64,000 nucleotides of DNA. It comes from Zonotrichia leucophrys gambelii (Eukaryota > Chordata > Aves > Passeriformes > Passerellidae). The notes beneath the pieces are model-generated. The model worked only from the letters and a program-made list of their open reading frames with translations, was not told where the DNA came from and did not search any database. The stretch spans positions 20,896,038-20,960,037 of the forward strand of contig NC_088173.1 in NCBI RefSeq assembly GCF_028769735.1, read 5' to 3'. Below, piece after piece: positions 28,026 to 40,819 of this stretch (the stretch's first letter is position 1; each line of letters starts with the position of its first letter). The position numbers were made by a program, and so were the translations under genes.

Positions 28026-28031
28026 TTTATT
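28026..28031 (-). terminator. TMA16: Candidate TMA16 polyadenylation signal
   Basis: TTTATT on the + strand is AATAAA on the TMA16 strand, about 47 bases past the stop codon. A second AATAAA on the same strand is at 27905-27900 and could give a slightly longer transcript. Confidence 0.55.
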
Positions 28032-28077
28032 TTTGTTTCCAGTGAAAATTTAAATAGATTTCTTAAAATTCTTTTCA

Positions 28078-28249
28078 CTATTTCAGCTCTTGGATCAACT
28101 GGTGTTCATCAGGGCCCACCTCTTCTTCTTCCTTCAAGTCTTCTTTTGCTTCTGCATCTGTCACCTCGGGGTGACTGCAGGCAGCATCCCTAGCAGAGAG
28201 CTTTTTCATTTTAATGTTTGGCAGTTTCCTCAGATCACCATCCCATTCT
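28078..28249 (-). CDS. TMA16: TMA16 coding exon 7 (C-terminus, stop)
   Basis: Last exon of the translation machinery-associated protein 16 gene. The acceptor TTTAAG lies at 28255-28250 on the - strand. One base completes the Arg codon begun in exon 6, then the reading is EWDGDLRKLPNIKMKKL, matching the conserved EWD.DL.KLPNIKM block of the family. A less conserved, acidic tail (EDLKEEEE) follows, ending LIQELK and TAG at 28080-28078. It encodes residues 144-200. TMA16 is a nuclear/nucleolar factor that associates with pre-60S ribosomal particles (established knowledge). The tail differs from the mammalian one, while the block before it is strongly conserved. Confidence 0.95.
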
Positions 28250-29642
28250 CTTAAAGAGAAAAAATAAGTAATGAAAACCAGTTACCAACAGAAAGGAAGG
28301 AATGGCAGAGTTAATTCACATTTCCTCAGAAGATGCTAACTCAAGTGAGGCTGTTTTTCTAAGTTATCCTCTGTTCCACAGTGGTATGAATGAGCAACAA
28401 AAATTTCACCTGATTTTGTACACTACAGAAGCTGTAATTTCTCTGTGAAGCAATAAGTACTTTCAGATGTGATATTCTGAAACAAAAATATATGATTCAC
28501 TTTATTCCCACAGATTAATTCTACCCTCAGTCACTTTTGGCCACCTGCTTTTAGGTTTGTCTCATTCGATTTGCAGTCTGGTAAGCAACAGAAAAAGAGG
28601 TCAGAAGAGTTTCTTCATCTGGAGGCTTGATCTGCATATGTGACCTCACATGTACATAAGTCCCTGGTGATTTATGGTAAATGTTAACTTGTAGTATGTC
28701 TGACTTCAAGAGAACACAAAAGGTTAGTAAACATTAAATCACATGGTGAGTGTATTATTGCAAAAGGCTGCATGAAGGAGAACGGGTTGTTTTAAACATA
28801 AGTCAAACCCAGGACTCACTTAATGGAATGCTTTCTTGATTATAGTAAGTGCACTTCATGGATAATTTTTCTCAAGGGCAAAGACAGTATATGCCAATTA
28901 TAAGATATGTTTTTCCTTTACCAAGGCAATACAACAATACTTCTACCTGATGTCCCTGTTTAAGAAGCCAATTGCATATTTATAAATACAGCAGTCTCCC
29001 TTTGAAATTTCTGGCTTTATTCCAACATCCTGTAAATATGACTTCTGGCTACATAACATCCCTGCAAGTCAGTGATATAGTAGTCCTTGTAACATAAGCA
29101 TTCCTAAGTTGTTTTTTTTTTGTTCTTCCTTTAAAGTATTTCACTTGATAGAGCTGTCAGCAAAAATGCTCACTCAATCTACTACCAGGACATACCAACA
29201 TGCTGGCCCAGATGAGCCAGCAGCAAGTTTCACAGCTCCCAGATCTTTTAACTGGATGCAAATTGTAAATTCATTTAAGATTTTCAACTAGTATATACAC
29301 ACATACCAACACTACTGTGAACAGCTGAAGTCAGAATTTTAGGTCAAACATTACCTAAGAACATTGAGAAAAAAAGTTAATTTACTTAATTTAGAGAAAT
29401 GGCCTTCTAACTGTCAAGTCTAAATCTTCCAATATTCTAATTAATAACTGGCACAGGTGTTCAGCTTGTAACAACTAAGAAATTACAAAATAGCAGTGCC
29501 ATACCTACTCTGCTCTTTCAAATGACAAATTCCTTAGCAGTTTTGTGTAAGTTCCTTTTTTTATTAAATAAGACGTACAACAGGTGAACTTCAGAAACAG
29601 TATTTTGCATAAACGGATTATTAGTGATAATAAAAAACCTAC
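28250..29642 (-). other. TMA16: TMA16 intron 6
   Basis: 1393 bp, GTAGGT donor (29642 side) to TTTAAG acceptor. Unique AT-rich sequence; nothing else seen. Confidence 0.9.
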
Positions 29643-29685
29643 CTGAAAAATTTCAGATGCTTTCTGTTCATAATGTCTGGGATTT
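29643..29685 (-). CDS. TMA16: TMA16 coding exon 6 (43 bp)
   Basis: A very small exon found by searching for the missing EIPD block between exons 5 and 7. The acceptor is CTATTAG before 29685; the donor is CAG|GTAGGT after 29643. Two bases complete a Glu codon with the last base of exon 5. The reading is then IPDIMNRKHLKFF, with the two last bases starting Arg. It matches the conserved E-I-P-D-I segment followed by a basic LK.F in the family. The phases on both sides fit exactly. Residues 130-144. Confidence 0.93.
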
Positions 29686-32347
29686 CTAATAGGAAAGAAA
29701 TTAAATTCTGTTAGATGTGTTACATTATTCAAGTGAGTTTCATTTCAAAGGAAGAAATGTGAGCTAAATGGCCTCTAACCAAAATGGCTACACACCTCCC
29801 TTCCACTGCAACCAAACTGTTCTAAAAGAAACCTGCCATACATATATACAAATAAAAAACCCAATAAAAATAATAATACAAATAACTAAAACAATAATAC
29901 ATATCTGTATTACCTTTGCTAGCAAAAAGGAAGGGAAATATTTTGTATTGAGACATGTGGAACTGATCATTTTGCTTTTTTCCTTCTGGAATAGCCAAAA
30001 TCTTCCTACTAAAGTGTAATTTATAAATTTAGGCAGATTTTTACATAGGATGCCAAAGCTCTTTTGCCTCCCCTTCTGTGTCATTCTTTTCTTGGTCAGT
30101 CCTGCAGTGTTACAAGCAGCCTGTGTTCAACATCACCACTAATTTATAGAGATTTATACCTTAGGAGCCTTGACATCTTCCCACAGTATAAAACACCTCA
30201 TTACTGTCTATGAATTGTACAGATTTCACTGCCAGCAGGGCTTCTCAACAAGACAGATGTTTTCTACTTCTCTAACATTAAATCCACTTTATTTTAGCTC
30301 TTAAAATTGTGACATTTCAGCGCATTTTATATTGTCCTTGAGCAAACAGTTTTACTTTTGTTCATCGATCAATTTCCTCAAGTTTTAGAGTAATAAATAG
30401 AATCATTCTATCAATGCAGCACTATGGATGGTTTTGCTACTACAAAACATAGGATGATTATACCTGTGCCATTTATCTTGGTGGCCAGACAGTCCTTACT
30501 ATTCAGAAAACTATTCCTTCCTTTCACACTTGGTGATGAAGTTAGCAGCTGAAGAACAATAATATATGTGAAATGTTTTAATAACAATTACACTGATCTC
30601 TTCAGACTGTTCTTCAGTAAACAGATGAGGTGATACTGCTCACAGCTGAGCAAGCCAACACAACGAAACATTTACCTAGTGCTTTTCTGAACTGCACTCA
30701 CGGTAGCACAATACCAAACACTGGAACATCCCAGCTCCTACAAGGGCAAGAAGTTCTTCCCTTCTCCCAGGTATTTTACAAGGAACAATCAGTGCTACTC
30801 CATTTGCCCCTAGTAGGGCATGTATTGATGTAAACAGTGAGTCTGGGAGAAGTGGCACCATGCTGAGATTTGTATTTTTATCTTTGCTAAAAGCACTGAT
30901 TCAACATACATTTCAGTGTTCTTGTCAGATAAACCAAGACTATATGACAAGACTTTCAACTTAAGTCCTTTCATTTGTTTTCCTTTTTTTTTTAAAAAAA
31001 TAAGTGGTTTAAGTTATGCAGACCTTTTCCAAAGAGAATATTCTAACAGTTTTATCTAGCCTATCATTCAGGGCTCACCAACATCATGAGAAAGCAGGCG
31101 CTCTGAAGACGAAATTCTGTGACAAACCAAGATTTGGCACTGAATTCATCTTTACTGCTTTGGCAGTTGGAAAATTTTTAAGCCATGGTTACATATGTGT
31201 TTACAGTATGTTACACAATAAAAACTACTGAGCTGCAAGATTAAGAATAGAGCTGTGTGTATAAATGATTATATACTGCACAGTAACTGATTTTCTAAAT
31301 TATGCTGGATTAGTAACACTTGTCTAACTCAGCTGCATCTCCTTAGCATGCACCAATGTCATGGTTTTTGCTGCTGCTTGTGAACTCCTTAATTTGCTTT
31401 AAAATGTTAATCATAGGAGCATGTTTTTCTGAACTAAAGACAGAAAAAAATGTAAGAAAGAAATATAGAACAAGAGTTAGTGGGAAAGAAATGAAGACAG
31501 TATTTTAGGGAGTATATGACTGTCTGGCATTTCTAAGACAAAGTATTCAACAATTTATGTGTTTAGCAAAACCGCAGTGAAAGATGGTAAGCAAACATTT
31601 TTTAATGTTTCTGACCCTTTCAGATAGTTTTGCTTTTCTTTTTTTTGAGGATGAACAGACAGCCTGTTAAAAAGAAGGAAACTGTAGGTGCTCTTTAGGC
31701 AAAAAATTAATTCAGTTATACAATAATGATCACTACAGAAAACAGCAGCTAATGAATAGTACAGAAGTTACATTAGGAGATAAATGGAAATGATACAGCC
31801 TTCATCTGAATTAAATTGATTTCCCTGTAATGTGAAGCCTGCAGAACTAATTAATAAAACTAGTGTATCTAGTTTTAAAAGCCACTTTCCCCCAAGATTA
31901 GTATTATGCATCTGAGAGAACATGTAAGGTAATTAGAAGCAAATTATCAAAAATGGATGGTGTTAGAATGAAATAATTATGATGCTTTTCCTCTGAAAGC
32001 ATACTAACTCTGGGTTACAAATAAATAAATAAGTATCTAGCATTGCCTTTCAATAGCTTTGCCATAAACATGTAATACCAGATTAAACAGAAATCCAAAT
32101 ACACAAAAATTAAAACAAGAGGAAGAAAACTGCAGTAAAACTACTATAGATGTATTTAAGGAGTAAGTAACAAGGAGCTGCTAAGCCTCAACAACATCAC
32201 TGATAATGTTCCCTGTATAGCTACTGTTTGTTTAAAAAAAGACTAAAATTTACTATATTTCGGGATGTCTACCACTTCTTTAAACAAATTCCTACATTTT
32301 GTAAAGGGCTAGTTTTTCGTTTACATATTTCCTTGACAGGACAAAAG

Positions 32348-32374
32348 GAAAGGTTCATGTTGGATGAACCTTTC
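32348..32374. repeat. Perfect 10-bp inverted repeat with 7-base loop
   Basis: GAAAGGTTCA at 32348-32357 and its exact reverse complement TGAACCTTTC at 32365-32374 flank a 7-base loop. The loop side (GTTCATGTTGGATG) is repeated again at about 32393-32406, at the start of the adjacent CR1 fragment. This suggests a local rearrangement of CR1 sequence and not a functional hairpin. Confidence 0.8.
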
Positions 32375-32386
32375 AAGCTACACCCA

Positions 32387-32615
32387 GGAAGGGTTCATGT
32401 TGGATGTCAGGACAGATGTTTTTTCCCTTAAAGGGTGGTTAAGCATAGGAATGAGCTGCCCAAGGAAGTGATGGAGGAATCAGCAACCCGGGAAGTGTTC
32501 AAGAAATGACTGGATGTGACATTTAGTGCTATGGTATAGTTGACATGGTAGTGTTTGGTCAAAGGTTGGATTTAATGATCTTGGAAGTCTTTTCCAACTT
32601 AATTGATTCTATGAT
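32387..32615 (+). mobile_element. CR1 LINE 3' end
   Basis: The end of CR1 ORF2 is recognisable as decayed 'agneLPKEvmEEs..revFk.wLd'-type coding followed by the CR1 3' UTR (TTGGATTTAATGATCTTGGA, then TTTTCCAACTTAATTGATTC). It ends in the typical TCTATGAT at 32608-32615. 5'-truncated, inactive, antisense to TMA16. Confidence 0.92.
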
Positions 32616-33389
32616 ATAAATAGACTGCATCAAAGTTCAGTAGACTTCCCTAAATGAAAAGAATATATACTGTGCAGTCTCTTCATAGCAAATGCACATG
32701 CATACAAGAAATCACTGAGTTCAAGAACGTGGGGGAAAAAACCCAACAAATCTAAGTCAGTTATAAAGCTCCACTCACTAAAGCTTCTAGGATTAATAAT
32801 GAGCTAGAGGAATAAAAGCACTGTTTTCAGCTGATTTCCATTTATGCCCAATCTCTAATTACAGTATTTAGTTGCTATAGTACTTAGCAGCGACTATTTT
32901 CTCTGAATGAACACTGTCCTAGACAGAGAGCAAAACCTGCAGCAGCTGTGATAACAAATAATGAATGATTTGAAAGTGTATTTAATATGTGAAGTTGCAC
33001 TGTGCTCTGTGAATGCTTTACTTACTAATTCTCTAATAACCTCAAATTTTGCCTACAATATTTCTAGCTTCTTCACGATTTTTATGTTGTGCTTGTGTAT
33101 TTGACATCTTTTTCTCTTGCCTTACTGCTTTTTTCTGTCAGCTTTCCACAAAGCAGTAAGGACAAAAAGAACTAAAATTTAAAAGCAAAAAACAAAAATA
33201 ACACATTCTACAATTAAGCTCTTTGATGACAATCACAAAATCTATTTTCCTATTACTTTTTCCCTCTCCTTCTAACACATCAAAGATGATGCATGAAGTC
33301 ATACAGATATTCATAAATTCCTCTGCCAGCTGCACTGGCAAAATTTTAAAGTCATTAATTTTCTTGATTTGTAGAATACATTAGCAGGG

Positions 33390-33630
33390 TGTGCTGATTT
33401 TGGCTGGGGTGGAGTTAATTTTTTTCACAGTAGTTAGCACAGGGCCGCATTTTAGATTAGCTGGAAATGGTGTTGATGAAAACAAGGTGTTTTCATTATT
33501 CCTGAGCTGGGCTTGCACAGATAAGACTCTTTCTGCTCCTCACCCCAGCCCACCAGTGAGGAGGCTGAGGGTGCACAAGGAGCTGGGAGGGAACACAGCT
33601 GGGACAGCTGACCAGGGAATATGACACACA
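33390..33630 (+). mobile_element. Truncated ERVL-like LTR fragment
   Basis: Starts TGTGCTGATTTTGGCTGGGG and runs parallel to the more complete LTR at 61354. Shared landmarks in order are the TGCTG.TTTTGGCTGGGGT start, a GTTGAT..AACA.G(G/A)TGTT block, GAGC.GGG.TTGCACAGA, GAGGCTG.GGGTGCA and GCTGGGAGGG.ACACAG. It is cut off after about 240 bp, so the 3' half of the LTR is missing. Lies in TMA16 intron 5, antisense to the gene. Family assignment comes from the general look of bird ERVL LTRs. Confidence 0.8.
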
Positions 33631-34255
33631 ACCCAAACCTTGCTTTGCTTTGAATCCTAACTACAGAATAAGGTCGACTTTTCATGTTTTCCACAACATA
33701 TTTTACTATTAGAAGGATCAATTATGTCTGGATAATAATTTAGTATTAAAGCCAAGTTTACCACTCAGCTTCAACCTGTACATTACTGGCAAAATACAAA
33801 CACTTCACTGCTTATCTTGACTATCCCCAAACAACTCTTTGCTTTTTGCACTTTTATGATCTCTTTTTCTTTTTTATTTCACCAAACTATTGCTGCTTCC
33901 CTTCAGCCTAGTTCCAGCCATCTAAGGAAGGTCGAACCAGCTGCTGTACAGAATTCAAGGCAGGTGCATTAGAAGTTTAAAAAACAGGTTATATATGCCT
34001 GCCCTGAAAAGACAGTACTAGCAGAGATGCACAAAGAAAGGCAGAAGTAGAATATGAGAGTCAGATCTCCACCATCTGTTTTTCTCCTTTTCTTCACAGT
34101 GGCCATCCTTCCAAATAACTCTGCAAGGCACAAGCACCTAGCATTTAGGTAATTTCTTTAAAGAGAAAAATAAGGACAATGCTTAGAAAGTTTGCTTAGA
34201 TTCTGGCCTTGTGAGCAGGTGTGAGGACTGAATTCTTTCTGATACTTTTACATAC

Positions 34256-34404
34256 CCATTCCATAGCCCTCATAGAGTTGTCTTTCACGTTCGATTGTCT
34301 GCTTGATGACAGTTTCCCGTGAACCATGCTGTCTTCCTTGTCTGCCTTTAATACTGTTTTGTAATTCAATCTGCTCCAGTTCAGCATTGAATCGACACAT
34401 ATAA
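34256..34404 (-). CDS. TMA16: TMA16 coding exon 5 (central conserved block)
   Basis: The acceptor is TTTCAG before 34404; the donor is G|GTATGT after 34256. It encodes [38 protein letters not shown] and [11 protein letters not shown], the most conserved part of the TMA16 family, with the hallmarks [16 protein letters not shown] and ERERQ.YEGYG. The exon is 149 bp and spans residues 80-130. The split codon at the 5' end gives Asn (AA+T) where human has Arg. The overlapping ORF extends past the donor as an artefact. Confidence 0.97.
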
Positions 34405-34866
34405 CTGAAAGAAGTAAAATGCATAAAAGCTAGGTGCAGTCATTCAAAAAAAATTGCAAAACAGAATTAGTCTGATAAATTATTTTACTAATTGTATTTA
34501 TTTTCTAATTTCTTTTATTTATTGGAGACTCAAGGAGTAAGTAGTATGAAATTTGTGTGTTCAGGTGTCACAGAATAACCCAACAAGCAAGTGCACGCGA
34601 TTACTACTGTCCAAATAATTTAAAGTCCACCACACACTAAAAAACTAGGGATATACTTAAATAATTTAAAAAAAAAAGAAACTACAACAACACTTATTTG
34701 AATAATTCTAATATGACTATAGACGTCACTCAGTATTTGTCACTGGCCACAAAATCATCTACTTGATATTATAATTAGCAATATAAAAGTCCTCCTCTGA
34801 GTTATCATCACATTATTTTTAAAGACAAGTCAAGCTTTTTAATCTTGTTTTAAACACCAGTCTTAC
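34405..34866 (-). other. TMA16: TMA16 intron 4
   Basis: 462 bp, GTAAGA donor to TTTCAG acceptor; AT-rich, nothing else seen. Confidence 0.9.
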
Positions 34867-34951
34867 TTTTCAATTAGTTCACCAGCTTCCTTCTTTGTGT
34901 ACTCGATTTTACTGGGATCAAGGTGACTTTGAAACCATTGCAGTTTTTCTC
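34867..34951 (-). CDS. TMA16: TMA16 coding exon 4
   Basis: The acceptor is TTGTAG before 34951; the donor is AA|GTAAGA after 34867. It encodes [18 protein letters not shown] and [10 protein letters not shown], with the LQWFQ.HLDP motif of the TMA16 family. The 85-bp exon (2+27x3+2) joins in phase with its neighbours. Residues 52-80. Confidence 0.96.
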
Positions 34952-35751
34952 CTACAAGAATAAACTGAATATTAATGGTTATACCACCACTGTAGCATCA
35001 ACACACATTACAGTTTCTCAAAGTTTTTAAATGCCCCCCCCCCGCCGCCATTTTTCAAGATTTTGAATGGTATCACAGACTCTGATATTGTGGGTATCAA
35101 GTATGAAGGCAGCTGTAACAGAAACATTTCCACATCATTTCAGAATTATTTTATACCTCCCTTCCATGAAAAGAAAAAATTTAGGCTTTGTTTTACGAGA
35201 AACTAACTAAAATATCACTGTATCAATTACTTAGGAAGGAAACTTAGAAAGGGGGAAAAAAAACAACACAGTGGCTGAGTAAGAGTTCTGGTTGTCATAT
35301 CTGTTTTTAAACAGATTAAATTGAAAAGCTGCAGGATCAATCATATGGAAGAGAAAAATATTCCAGGATGTGTCTCAAAGTTTTGAATTTACTTACTAAC
35401 ACAATGTGTCTTTTAAGCTACATATATCATCTTCTTTTACAAGCAATTATAAACAGCTTGGAGACCAAATACAAAAAATATGTGTACAGATGTACAAAAC
35501 ACTCCTTTGGTCTATACTGCCCTGCTGTTGTGTACACTGACTAAAGATTAGCTATGCTCAGCCCCAAATTCAATCCTGTATATATTAAGTGGACATGTCA
35601 GGTATTTCAGTATTTCAACCAAGTCTATTTGAAGATTGCAGAATCAGATTATAGAAAAAGAAGCTCTAACTGGATGTCTAAAAACCTGACAGAACTTAGA
35701 ATCTGTACTAAGAAACTGAAAACTGTACTCGTAATAGAAGTTTCTGCTTAC
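34952..35751 (-). other. TMA16: TMA16 intron 3
   Basis: 800 bp, GTAAGC donor to TTGTAG acceptor. A poly-C run (about 35035-35043, followed by CCGCCGCC) is the only notable feature. Confidence 0.9.
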
Positions 35752-35789
35752 CAATAATACTTAAACGCAAAGCTTTGTCAGTCTTCAAC
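35752..35789 (-). CDS. TMA16: TMA16 coding exon 3 (38 bp)
   Basis: A microexon. The acceptor is TGCTAG before 35789; the donor is TTG|GTAAGC after 35752. It encodes (K)LKTDKALRLSII(G), matching the K.EKALRLN..GEK segment of the family. The length of 38 (1+12x3+1) fits the phases of exon 2 (two bases over) and exon 4. Residues 39-52. Confidence 0.93.
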
Positions 35790-37037
35790 CTAGCAGAGAA
35801 AAAACAGATGTGTTAGCCAGGAATGAGCACCATATAAACAATGACTTTAATTCTATTCTCAAAAAGTAGAGGGTTTTTTCAGTCCCAATGAAAGTCAAGG
35901 TATAAATTCAAATAGAAATATTTGACAAATTCCAAATAATGTAAAGCTTTTTATGTTTCATCCAAAAGATCTACTTTCTGGTAAAACTACTAGCTGAAAT
36001 TTGTCCAGTTTACCTGTTAAGCTAAAAAGTTTCTTGGAAGAAAAAAAGATGCAACATTTTTCTCAGAGCACAACAAAAGGAATTATACCAAAGAGCTGGA
36101 TTGTCACAATTTCCTGAAGTATTTCTGATATTCTTGTGGTATGTTTAATGAGTTGGGAGATTTCACTGCACAGCATTCTTGCAAATCCAGCATGCAATGT
36201 GAAATATATCATTCTGTTACCTTAAAGCTTGTAATAATTACAGTTTGTGCTTAGTGAACAGTAAGTTAATATGTTAAGAAAGCAAAATTAACAACTTTAT
36301 TAAAGAACTCCCCAACTCTGTCTCACAGGACTTTTAAGTCCACTTGAATCTCTGGCAGGATACTCAAAAACCTTCTGTTCTCTATGAGATGTGGGTATAC
36401 AGTGCTATTTGGGATAAATTTCCATCCTAATTAGGAGTTATCAAAAAAGAGAAGTTCTCTAGCAGGAAATCCCAAGCCTCATACTCTTTTGTCCTGAAGG
36501 TGTCAGATTCAATCTGCATCAAAGGATGTTGTTATCCAGAAAGGAAAACAAGACATTATTGGGGTAAGTATGAAATTTTTCACTGGAAAATATATCCTAG
36601 CCATGAATATTCAGTGTATATTCAAGGACATCTGATAAAATTGACTTATTATTATTATTATTAAATAGAAAAATTGGTAATGGATTAAGTAAATCATAAA
36701 GGCTATAATTGACAAATAACAAATAATGCTAAAATTCATCACAGTTCAAAGCTATTGATCTCTTTTATTAAATTCCTTTTATTCTGTAAAATTTAATGAG
36801 CATTTTAGAGCTAACTGAAGTAAGAGCTAACAGAAGTCTATCATCTACCACAAAAACTGGGATCAAAAGATAAACCCTTACTTTTCCAGAGACAAACATA
36901 CTTGTGTCACTTGTCCACAAACCTACATTATTAAATAACTATTCGATTTTTCAAGAAATATTTCATCCTCTGAAGACTCCCTAAAAGCCATGTACAAGCA
37001 AATGTGCAGCATGCTTGAACTGCTAAGAATTCACTAA

Positions 37038-37290
37038 TGTAGTGGGATAGAATATAAGAAAATAAAGATAGTGTAGAAAGGAGTTGCAGCTGGGCCAATT
37101 ATCAAAGATTAGGATCAGGCCTGACTTTAACAGGCCACACCTGTAACCAGTGAGAAGTGCTATAAAAGAGTGGGGTGGTTGGTTGAGAAGGGAAGTGGAG
37201 TCAGTTGGCTGCTTTGTGAAGAGGAAAGAGTCAGTGCTCTGAGGAACAGCCCACAAGAACACCGAGAAGGTATGAAACTTGTACGATAAG
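37038..37290 (+). mobile_element. LTR-like interspersed repeat, copy A
   Basis: Clearly related to 51978-52257. Shared blocks in order include CAAAGATTAGGA, CAGG/GCC(A/C)CA.CTGT, a TATA-like (C)TATAAAAGAGTGGG at about 37160, TTGG.TG.....TGAAGA, AGTGCT(C/G)TGAGGA and GAGAAGGTATG(A/G)AACT near its 3' side. The TATA-like box followed by a transcribed-looking region suggests an LTR promoter. No terminal repeats or protein genes are seen, so the class is uncertain. Confidence 0.7.
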
Positions 37291-40200
37291 GAGACAACAC
37301 ACAAATACATTAAAGAAATTTTTACTTCTATGGCTACCCCAGCATGTGTAGAAGAAGCCATCAATAAAAGCTGGGCAGGCTTTTATCTCAGAGGACTTAC
37401 AGCAGGGAGCTTTGGATGGTAACAGCACCCAAGAAAAGGACACACTTCCCTTAGTGGAACTCCACACCATCAATCCCTGCTGGGAGCCCTGCAAGGCAAT
37501 GCTGCCAGATGAGCCTGTCTGCAGAGCTTTGCCAGAAAAAATGGAGAAAATGACGATGGCATCTAGGAAAGCTGCCTAAACAGGATCATTTCACACATCT
37601 GCATTCTAAAACACTTCAAACTGCCACCTGCACCTGCTAAGGGCCACTAAATCATTTATTTATCAAAGCAGCGAAGTACAGAACCAGCATTTTCTTCTGG
37701 ATGAAAAACCTTCAGTCTCCTGGTGCACACAAGTAATTTCAGTATGAGAAATAATGAATGATCAGCTTGGATGTTGCCTTATTGCACTTTTTATAAAAAC
37801 CTCACCTCAGTGACTGCTAGAAGACAATAGCATTAGCAGGGAGGCTAATCAAATCGGGTGAGTCAAAGAAACTTCCTCTCCTCTCCCTTTACACAATGAG
37901 TAATAACTTTTGCTCAGGAAGGAGAGGTAAGGCCAGGGACACAGTCTTGTGGCAGGCTGTTGTTTCTTGATGATTTTCATCTTTACCCACCTTCCAGAAA
38001 TCCTCTGCTTAGGCAATGATTATTAGTAAGAATGATTAGTAGTTTTCTTGATGTTTACTAAGTACTTTAAAAGTAAATTCTACATGTTCCTTTAGCAGCT
38101 CTTTATCTCAGATATTGTATTCAACTGTTCTTATCTAAATACTAACAATGAATAAGTATTTTCCAAATCAGATTACGTACTCAGTATTTTTCCCTGATAA
38201 TATCCACAAATACAAATGCCATCTATGGCTCTGAAAAAAAAGACAGGCTTTTCAAAATAAATAATTTTAAAAGCCTAAGAGTCTGTCAGGTCTTCATGAA
38301 GACTCTGCAACAGTATGTCACAAAGCATCACTGCCATAAGCAATACAAGTAGAAGCACAGTGGGTCAAGAGAGATTAGGAGGTTAGACAGGGGAAAACCT
38401 CAGAAAAAGCACACCCAGAGTTATACCAGGAAACATTTTAAGATTGCTTACTCCCAAAGGGTCGCTTCACACCCCAGTACTGTAAAAACTCCTTAAATGT
38501 CATGTTTCAGAGCATGTCAGACTGGCTTATCTGTAATGAAAATGCACTGACTACTAAGAAATTTATCATGCGTGCACAATAGAAAGGGTCTATTTTGACT
38601 CAGGAGGGAAAACAACAGGAAAAAAAAAAAGCACAGCTACATTAGCTGTAGCTACCAAAACCAGACAGGTATTTCTGCAGTTGCAGGAAAACATGACTGG
38701 TGTTAGTACATCACTACTACAGAAGTTTCATTAATTTCTCACTATGGTCAGGTTTCCTAAAGTGTAGAAAAGTCAGTGTTCTACTACTGCCAGTGAAGCA
38801 GCTATTGCTGTCTCATAAAAAACATCCATGTAATTATTTAACAGAGCAAACAAGCTGCCTAAAGGAATAAGAATTCACATGTAGATTAAGAGAATAAACT
38901 GGTAGTAGTACACTGCAAGTTGTTGTTGCTCATTAGACCTTGAAGACAACTGAGAGGAGACGGATGCAGGCAAGAAAAAAAGTGTAATTGAAGTGAACAA
39001 GATGATTTAAGATTGTAGCCAATTTTCTAAAAGCAATTGGTTTGTCTCCTCTTATTATGGTTAAGATTGGTCTTTTGTAGTGCAGTCACAGTTTCTGGAG
39101 AGTAAACTTATAACTGCTGTCATGTTTTGTTACGAATGCTTGCAGTGAAGAGTGGACAATGGAGCCTGCAAAAGACTTCTGCAACTTAATGCAGAATTTC
39201 TCCCTCATTTTTCCCAGTGCTGCATTTAAAATATTCAAATTCCTTGTGGAAAATGTCTACCCTTTTTTACTATCTCATTTGGGCAAAAGATACTGCAATA
39301 TGCATCTCACAACTTAATGCAGTTTTCCTTTCTGTATAACATAAACAGGAACAGTCACAGTAGTTACTTCCTTCCCTCCATCCTATAGGAAAGTTAATAA
39401 GCAAATAGAAGCCTAAACTGTCTCTAGTCCTGAATTGTCTCCAGACAAGCACCAAAGGGAAAAAAACCAACAAAACCTGAGCAAAACAAGCAAAATAAAC
39501 CACACAAACCCAAAAACATTGACTTCTATGAAAGATATTCTCACCCTCCCGTAACATACCATTCAAAGGTTTCCTACATTCCTACACCATACGCCTTTGT
39601 GTTAAATAATAATCAACAGATAAAATGTATGTATGTTCAAAAAGATCTTACTGCACAAATTTAGCCAGCCACAATTAAAGCATCCTCTGGCAAGGAAATC
39701 TACAGCTTAATAAAGTAGTACAGATGACCTCTATGGACTTCCTACATTCACTGAGTACTCTAATCCAGTTTTTCCATTCTGCAGAAGTGCACTAGCCTGT
39801 ACAGAGCAATTATCCTCTTTACTCAGACCTAGTGAGATCACATTGAGAATTTCATTTCTAGTTTTGTGTCCTATTCATACTTCAGACAACTTCTACACAA
39901 TAACAAGCAAGGTCAAAAAAATGCCAGATTTGTAGACGGGACTAAGGAAGAAAATTCTATAGAGATTACAAGGCAGCTTCTATTTACCTCCAAATGATGT
40001 ACTAACCTTCCACCAGAGAACAGGGCTGTCATTCAATAGAAGCAATTTGGAAAATTGTTTAAAGATATTTAATAGACCTGCAGAAGCAATGTAGAAGTAT
40101 AAAACTGGTGTGAGCTATTTCTTTTTCCCAAGAGTGTAGGAGTGGAAAGCTTTCCTCCATTCACAGCATCAGAAATTTGTCCTGTCTTTTTCAGAGCTAT

Positions 40201-40819
40201 GCAAAATGAATCCAAGCCTCACCATTATATTACAGAAACAGAAAGCTAAGTAATTACAACAAAAAAGTTCAACACATGTTTAATTCCCAATATTTAAAAA
40301 AAAATCCTGAGAATTTACCAAGCTGATAGTAAAAATAGAGATTCAAAAGAAATTGGAAGCCTTAATAAGTTTTTTAAAAACTAAGGGGGAAAAAAATCAT
40401 TTTCATGTCTTTCAAATTAAATTGCTCTTTAAGCCAAGACAACACAGAAAATAGAACATAAAGAATTGGAGGATGTTTTTAGTGCAACTGATTTGTAGAA
40501 CACCACAACAAAAGTGATCTATCTACAAAGTACAGAATGTTCGTTAACTGTTCAGGCCCCAGAAGTGTAAGATGTAGAAATCCTATTTATAAGATATAAA
40601 GACACAAAACATAAGATCATTTTACTATCACAATATGCTGTGAATGGTGAAAACTGACACACTATTCTTGGTAGAATGGTTTCCCTATGCAAAATGAGAA
40701 GTTACATTTTTTACAATCAGCCTAGATTGAAATAGCAAGGATAGGGCTTCTTCAAACACATCAGTGACCGAAGGAAAACTAAAGCCAACATAGGGCTCTT
40801 ACTGAACTGAGGGGCACCC

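Larger units (their letters stand above)
29686..34255 (-). other. TMA16: TMA16 intron 5
   Basis: 4570 bp, GTATGT donor to CTATTAG acceptor. It holds a CR1 3' end (32387-32615) and a truncated LTR (33390-33630), both antisense to TMA16. The rest is AT-rich unique sequence. Confidence 0.9.

Noticed and set aside
36647..36661. TTA trinucleotide run (and a similar one near 62130)
   Set aside because: Too short to be informative.
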